From NCBI GenBank assembly GCA_001643675.2, contig LSRY02000048.1, positions 654,001 to 718,000 of the forward strand: a stretch of 64,000 bases of DNA, given 5' to 3'. This document shows, one piece after another, positions 58,701 to 64,000 of the stretch. The DNA is from Monocercomonoides exilis. Lineage: Eukaryota > Preaxostyla > Oxymonadida > Polymastigidae. The position numbers and the translations under genes were made by a program. Each line of letters opens with the position of its first letter. The first letter of the stretch is position 1. The notes below the pieces were generated by a model, which worked only from the letters and a program-made list of their open reading frames with translations, was not told where the DNA came from and ran no database searches.

Positions 58701-59917
58701 TTTTCATGTTTTTACAAATCAGCTGCATTGGAATAAGAAGCTAAAAGGATATTAATAAACTGTTAATTCATTCATATAAGGAAGGGATTCAAACGATAAG
58801 TAATTGTGCTGCTAGTGTGGAAAGCATGCCATAAAGTATGATTAACGTGGAGGAATGTTGCTAACAAGTTTTGCAAAGCGGATACGAAAATGTGTTAAAT
58901 CAGTAAATGAAAAACATAAATATGTTAGGTTAGGTTAGATACAAAGGCGACGCCTGCGTGTGAACAGGTCAGCAACGGGGCTCATGTGGACAAAAATCAA
59001 TATTCTCGAATGATGCAAAAAAATCCAAGAAATTACGAAAAATTCCAAAAAATTTGAAAAAATATGTGTTTGTCAAGAAAATCTGATAAGACGATCAAAA
59101 ATCGCATTACTAGGTTGCCCAACATCGGAAAGCTCCATCTGCTGATATTTATTCATCGAAAGAGTGTCTAATTGAAAGCTTGAATTTTTTCGTTTTTTCA
59201 TATTTTTTTTTTTCTCACAAAAAGTTCTTCATTGAGAAATAATAGAAAACTTTTTTGAAAAAAAAATATTTGATCAAAAAAATACCACAATAAAAATATT
59301 AATCAAAACTTGCAAGGGAAACTCCAACAGGAACATTTAGCAACTTTTGATATTCAATTTATACATCGTTTGCTTTATTAATTAATATGTTATCCGATTT
59401 TCATTGTTTTTTTATCCAATTGTTATTCTGAGACAGCTCCTATAAACTCATCACTTTGTATGTTTTCTTTTGATATTACAAATATTTTCAAGTTTCCAAC
59501 CTTAAATTGGAATATTTGATATGCTTTGTTTTTCGTCTCTTATCAATTAATAACAATAGAATTTCTTCTTTGAGTAATTTTCACGAAATATGATTCGGAA
59601 TTTCACTAAGAGCCAGGATCGCCTGTGTGGTCTTTTATTATTTTTATTTGTTTTATTTTAATAATTATATTTGATTTTTCTTTTAGTGGAAGAGCAATGA
59701 ATTACAAAGGTTTGTTTTTTTTTCGTTCATTACATTAATTTCACAAATCTTATATTCATTTATTTTGAAAGATAAATTCAATAAAAGCTTCGAACGGAAA
59801 AAAAAGAAGAATCGTTGAAAATAAGCAAGCACGCAGTCCTTTCCCCATCTCAGCCCGGCTTTTTTCTCTCCTCCTTCTTCGTATCTCGTCACTCCGCCTT
59901 CTTCTCCTTCTCAAATC
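55796..59917. other. 4.1-kb AT-rich gap between the two recombinase genes
   Basis: No frame longer than about 80 codons carries a motif. One less AT-rich island at 58924-59000 begins with three TTAGGT-like units (58924-58939) and a short GC-rich stretch; it does not fold into a tRNA by eye. I found no transposon ends or other genes. The stretch just before 59918 (59820-59917) is pyrimidine-rich and probably the promoter or 5' leader of the second recombinase. Confidence 0.5.
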
Positions 59918-62900
59918 ATGCCTCCGCTTTCTCCTCTCCGCTTTTCCGAAACTTCCCAATCCAACATTTATGATAATGTGACTTCAACTCCAAGATTATC
60001 AACTCATTTTTATCCTTCAAGATCAAACACTCCTTCTCCTTCTCCAGCTTCTTCGAAAAACAGAGAAAATGAGAAAAATGGAGATGATGTTCCGTCTTTG
60101 ACAGAGTGGTTGTTTCGTTTGACGAAAGAACCAAATTGTCCAAAAATCGACTATTATTCTTCAATCTTCAAATCTCTTCCTCCTCAACCTTCGCTCGATT
60201 CAATTCGTGAGTTTTATCACGTTTCCATATATCCCCGCCCTCTGTATATTTCTAAAAGTGAGGATTTGGATCAACTTTGTTTGGAAAATCTCAAAAAACA
60301 GGAAGAATTGGAGGAGGAAAATGCTTGTTCAAACGTGGAGGGGCAAAATGATACTGATAAAACTTCAAAATCAAATAATGACCAACAAGAATGCACGGAA
60401 GGAGCAAATGAGGAAAGAAATTTTGAGGAGGAGCACTTATTTCATGATGGAACAACTATTCAACTCACATCTGCCAGTGTAAGTTCAACAGATTTTTGTG
60501 AAAGAATGAAGGAGTTTGTCAATACAAAGAAAACAGAAACATCACACGAAATTGAAATGGAGGAGGAATTATCTGGAGGAGCTTTGAATGATACAGTGGT
60601 TGGAGCAACAAACATTTCATCAACGAAAATGAAAAGAGGAAGACCAAGAAAAAGAATTGCTGCAAACAAAAAATGCAACACAACATCTGCTCGCAATGAA
60701 ATAGATTGTTCATTTGCAAATAAAAATGATAAACATCAAATGGAGAAGCAGATTGAAGGTGTTGATTGCATTTCAAATGAAGCAGAATGTGTGAACCATC
60801 AAGAAGAAAGTTCGTTCGGTTCATTTACCAAACATCAAAACCTGACACACAAAAAGTGCAAAAAAAGACAGAAAAGAAAAGCCAGAACAGATTCAAAAAG
60901 TTCAACAGAAAATGAGGAGGAGAATAAATTTGAAAGTTCAACAAACTTTTCTTCCACTGCACCTCTTCGCATTCAACCAAAAAGGATTTGCAAAAAAGCT
61001 TGTTTGGAAAAAATTGAAAGCATTTCGTTGGCAGAAAAAAGAAAGATTGTGAAGATGAATGATGGTGAGAGAAATGATGATAATTCTTCTTTTCAACATT
61101 CCGACAATGAAAATGAACAATGTGATGGTTTGAAGAATTCGAAAGAATTAAATGATGGATCAACATCAAAAGCACTCAAAATTCGATCAAGAAGGAGCCA
61201 AGAAAAGAAAGAGAAAAAGAAATTGAGTGATAGGAATAATTCTGTTCAACATTCAAAAGTTGGTCGTCCGAAAATGAAGAGGAAGTCAGTGTTGATGACA
61301 GAGGAAAACAAGCAACTCATTCATCAGAATTTTGAAGCTATTAAAGCAGAGAACAGAACATCAAAAGAGTCAATCTTATTCGATGACAAAACGAAAGAAC
61401 CATTAACGAATATGGATATTTATGGAGTTTCAGGAGATGTATTGAGGCCTTTAAATTTACACACACCAGCTTGTGAAAATCCTGTAGACACTTCACCAAG
61501 AAGTGGTTACCAAACACCTTCAAAATTTTCTGTTGCGCTGCGAACATTTAGCATGGAAACTTTTGAACCTTATCTGCAAACAGGACTTCCAATAAGCAAA
61601 GAGAAGAAAAAAACACATGCTTGGGTATATGCAATGTTTGTTTCCTTCTGCAGAAAATTCAAGCATGAGCCTTGGCCGCTCAACATGGATGCTGTATACG
61701 GATTTATAAAACTGTTAGGAGCTGCTGTTGGTTATTCAATAAAAAGTTTAAGAGATTCTATTCTTCCCTCATTGTATTATATTTCATGGTATAGAACTAA
61801 AGAAATTGTTACGCAAGAAGTAAGAAAGATGGCATTGTTGGCAATAGCGGAAATTCAATTTCAAAGAGATCAGTTGTTTGACAATGATGAATTGGAGGAG
61901 TTTCAATGTGTAACAAAACACAAAGAACCGCTTATTGTTCGGGACTTGGAAAGAATTCTTTCTTGTATTCCAGATTGGAATGTGGAAAAGCCGAGAGAGG
62001 CTTCTCTGTTTCTTTTTGCTCTCGCAACGGGAGCAAGAAGTCTGACATGCTCTAGAATTCGTCTACGAGATATCGTGAGGGTGTTTTCCAAAGATGGTTC
62101 ATCATTTGTCAAAGTTACTATCAATTTGGCATGCGGAAAGGGCATTCGAAATGATGATCACTGTGTCACGGTTGAAGGTGACATCAAAGAAAAGAACAAT
62201 CTGAACGTGATATGGTGGTTGGAGGAGTATTTGGTGATCCAATATGGATTAACATTAACTACATTCGACACTTGGAATTTGGGTGAACTGGGATCTCATT
62301 TCCTTTGGGGAATGAGGAAAGGTGCAATGAGGGCTCGTTTGCAAAAGCGAGCGAAGCAAGCGGGCTACCCTGAACAGATGTTCGGATTTCATTCTTTTCG
62401 TTCCGGGTTCATCTGTTCAGCACTGTTGAAGATCGAAAACAACCCAGAGTTGAAAGAGAATGTTCTGGAGACTGCAGCGTACATTGCCAACTGGAAACTT
62501 GGTTCACCTGTGGAAATGCAATATGTTGACAGAACGACTCGAGGTACTATCGTGGCAAACAGATTGAACTTCCCAAGAGAAGTTCTTGAGGAGGATGTTG
62601 TGTTCAGCGCTGATCTGTCAGACCCTTCAGTGTTTCATAATATTGTCATTGGTGAAAGTGAGTGGAAAAGGGACTCAATAATAGACACATTCAACTTTTT
62701 TGTTCGGGAGGTTGTCAAATGTGCATGCAGAAAGTTTCACTATCCATACGTTCACTGCATCAAGTTATGTCGAATGGCTGCTGTGAGGTATCTGAAACTG
62801 TTCAACAAAGAAGCAAGGATGTCAGAAAAGTGGGTGCAGAAATCGAAGGAGTTGGTGTTGGAACAACTGAAGCGGAAAGGAGGTGATATCGTTTCAATCG

Positions 62901-63319
62901 GTACTGAATGTTTGTCAACGATAAAGGAATATCTCGATGGTACTGTGAAGTTGGAAGTGACTGGTAAGGAAATCAGAAAGAAAATCAGAGAAAGAAGAGA
63001 ATGGAATTTCATCACAAACAATCCATCAAGAATGAGATGGTCTGCGAAAGAAACAGAGACTCTGGAATCGATGGTGCTCGATGATTGCGACTTTAAAAAG
63101 ATCAGCGAAGTTCTTCCACATAGATCTGCAAATGCATGTCGTGACAGAATAAGAAACATAATCAAGAAGCAGAAAAGGCTCAATTTGTTACGGGAAAGTG
63201 GAGCGAATCAAATTCAAAGTGCTGAAGATGATGCTGAAGAAGAAGGAGATAATTTTTACGAAGCATTTTCAGATGAAAGTGATGGAGATCACGTTAAACC
63301 AAACGGTGATGAATACTAA
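59918..63319 (+). CDS. intact tyrosine recombinase with AT-hooks and SANT/Myb domain
   Basis: 1133 aa, one exon, start at the first ATG of the frame, ending in TAA. Residues 1-530 are mostly disordered and contain two AT-hook-like motifs, 'KRGRPRKRIA' near 240 and 'VGRPKMKRK' near 450. A helical core-binding domain follows ('KKTHAWVYAMFVSFCRKFKH', about 565). The catalytic domain has Arg707 ('ATGARSLTC'), His825 and Arg828 ('GFHSFRSGFICSAL'), a Trp in 'IANWKLG' and nucleophile Tyr869 ('EMQYVDR'): the complete tyrosine-recombinase set. A SANT/Myb-like domain occupies about 1038-1090 ('RMRWSAKETETLESMVL', 'HRSANACRDRIRNIIKK'), with an acidic tail. The lack of reverse transcriptase nearby argues against DIRS elements; Cryptons, which encode only a tyrosine recombinase, are the closest known class. 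Its role may be transposition or a domesticated DNA-rearrangement or binding function. Confidence 0.88.
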   Translation: MPPLSPLRFSETSQSNIYDNVTSTPRLSTHFYPSRSNTPSPSPASSKNRENEKNGDDVPSLTEWLFRLTKEPNCPKIDYYSSIFKSLPPQPSLDSIREFYHVSIYPRPLYISKSEDLDQLCLENLKKQEELEEENACSNVEGQNDTDKTSKSNNDQQECTEGANEERNFEEEHLFHDGTTIQLTSASVSSTDFCERMKEFVNTKKTETSHEIEMEEELSGGALNDTVVGATNISSTKMKRGRPRKRIAANKKCNTTSARNEIDCSFANKNDKHQMEKQIEGVDCISNEAECVNHQEESSFGSFTKHQNLTHKKCKKRQKRKARTDSKSSTENEEENKFESSTNFSSTAPLRIQPKRICKKACLEKIESISLAEKRKIVKMNDGERNDDNSSFQHSDNENEQCDGLKNSKELNDGSTSKALKIRSRRSQEKKEKKKLSDRNNSVQHSKVGRPKMKRKSVLMTEENKQLIHQNFEAIKAENRTSKESILFDDKTKEPLTNMDIYGVSGDVLRPLNLHTPACENPVDTSPRSGYQTPSKFSVALRTFSMETFEPYLQTGLPISKEKKKTHAWVYAMFVSFCRKFKHEPWPLNMDAVYGFIKLLGAAVGYSIKSLRDSILPSLYYISWYRTKEIVTQEVRKMALLAIAEIQFQRDQLFDNDELEEFQCVTKHKEPLIVRDLERILSCIPDWNVEKPREASLFLFALATGARSLTCSRIRLRDIVRVFSKDGSSFVKVTINLACGKGIRNDDHCVTVEGDIKEKNNLNVIWWLEEYLVIQYGLTLTTFDTWNLGELGSHFLWGMRKGAMRARLQKRAKQAGYPEQMFGFHSFRSGFICSALLKIENNPELKENVLETAAYIANWKLGSPVEMQYVDRTTRGTIVANRLNFPREVLEEDVVFSADLSDPSVFHNIVIGESEWKRDSIIDTFNFFVREVVKCACRKFHYPYVHCIKLCRMAAVRYLKLFNKEARMSEKWVQKSKELVLEQLKRKGGDIVSIGTECLSTIKEYLDGTVKLEVTGKEIRKKIRERREWNFITNNPSRMRWSAKETETLESMVLDDCDFKKISEVLPHRSANACRDRIRNIIKKQKRLNLLRESGANQIQSAEDDAEEEGDNFYEAFSDESDGDHVKPNGDEY

Positions 63320-64000
63320 ATGTTTCAGTTATTTTCGTTAGAATTCTTTATGTCTGATACATTGAACATTCCTGTTGAAGGTTATCAAATGTTATTTTTT
63401 CAAGAATAACATCTGTCATTTACGCAAGAGTCGAAAAAGTCTGTCAAGTATTTTTGCTTTTGCATTCGACTATAAACAACTGTCATTTTATCACTCATTT
63501 TTGACATTTTCAATGAATAATTGGTTTTGTTATATTCATTATCTTTTAATTTAATCGTTTATTGACTTTTCATTCAGGTTTTTTGTTTTGTTCACTTGAA
63601 ACAGGTTGAATTGGTTTTCAATTCAAACATTCAGTATTTTAATATATATTTCTCACTTTTTCACATTCCAAAAGTGAACTGAAACGAAAAGGAGTGTTTT
63701 ATATCCATGAAATGGAAAATCTCTTACGAAAATGAAACTCTGAAACGAATAACTTGAAAATAGTACAAAAAGTTAAAGAAACGAATTTTCTGAAAACACA
63801 TGTCCGTTTCTGAATTCGATCTGGTATGTTGTTTCTGAGTTGCTGCACTTTTTGTTTAAAAGATGCTGGAACATAATGATGAAATCTGTTATTTCTGTTG
63901 TGAAAGAATGAAAAACTCAGAAAAAAAGCAATTAGTGAGTTGAATTTCAAAATTTAGAACATCACAATGCGTAAAATGTTGTTCCGTGACTTTAGGAATG
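63320..64000. other. AT-rich downstream region
   Basis: No gene or element recognised. A chance minus-strand frame of 83 codons lies at 63699-63950. The recombinase's element boundary, if it is mobile, should lie here or beyond the window. Confidence 0.5.

Noticed and set aside
58940-59000. Possible tRNA in the GC-richer island
   Set aside because: I could not find acceptor, anticodon and T-arm pairing that form a cloverleaf.
52809-63319. DIRS- or Ngaro-type retrotransposons
   Set aside because: No reverse transcriptase or RNase H frame lies anywhere near the two recombinases, and no split direct repeats were seen.

Overview
This is AT-rich eukaryotic DNA from a protist with short GT-AG introns (37 to about 110 bp, a few longer), long Ser, Glu and Lys runs in its proteins, and many microsatellites. 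Intact genes end in TAA, TAG or TGA, and no TAA or TAG interrupts the long reconstructed genes, so the standard code applies. The gene families fit a flagellated metamonad, most likely an oxymonad close to Monocercomonoides. They include large type I membrane proteins with beta-helix-like repeats and a 'CG....PC' motif, and a two-part helical-repeat family ending in 'ISDYFV'. The genus rests on my memory of those families, not on a search. Exons were joined by hand from GT-AG sites and reading phase.

Layout. 1-12 kb is a gene graveyard: relics of surface-protein genes (about 0.7-1.7, 5-5.7 and 6.3-7.4 kb), a relic of the helical-repeat family (2.1-2.8 kb), and a decayed Merlin (IS1595/ISXO2-type) DNA transposon (about 9.8-11.5 kb) with a 451-bp MITE inside it. 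12.3-38.8 kb is the functional core: surface protein 1, a Qc-SNARE of syntaxin-6 type, a hypothetical acidic protein, the dynein-arm assembly factor DNAAF4, condensin subunit 2 (CAP-H), a large coiled-coil protein, a leucine-rich-repeat protein and surface protein 2. DNAAF4 and CAP-H are head to head with 39 bp between start codons. The coiled-coil and LRR genes are head to head across 202 bp.

39-52.6 kb is again accessory. It holds two convergent members of the helical-repeat family (one intact, one with two nonsense codons), several inverted-repeat elements, a second Merlin relic on the minus strand, another surface-protein relic and a relic of a further oxymonad-type family.

52.8-63.3 kb carries two divergent members of one tyrosine-recombinase family. 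Each has the R...HxxR...Y catalytic set followed by a SANT/Myb-like domain, and the second also has AT-hook motifs. The second (1133 aa) is uninterrupted. The first has one TGA exactly where its paralogue has Trp. These Crypton-like proteins are the strongest candidate for something not well described.

Together the core genes cover membrane fusion, flagellar dynein assembly, chromosome condensation and the cell surface. The flanks record repeated transposon arrival and decay of multigene families.
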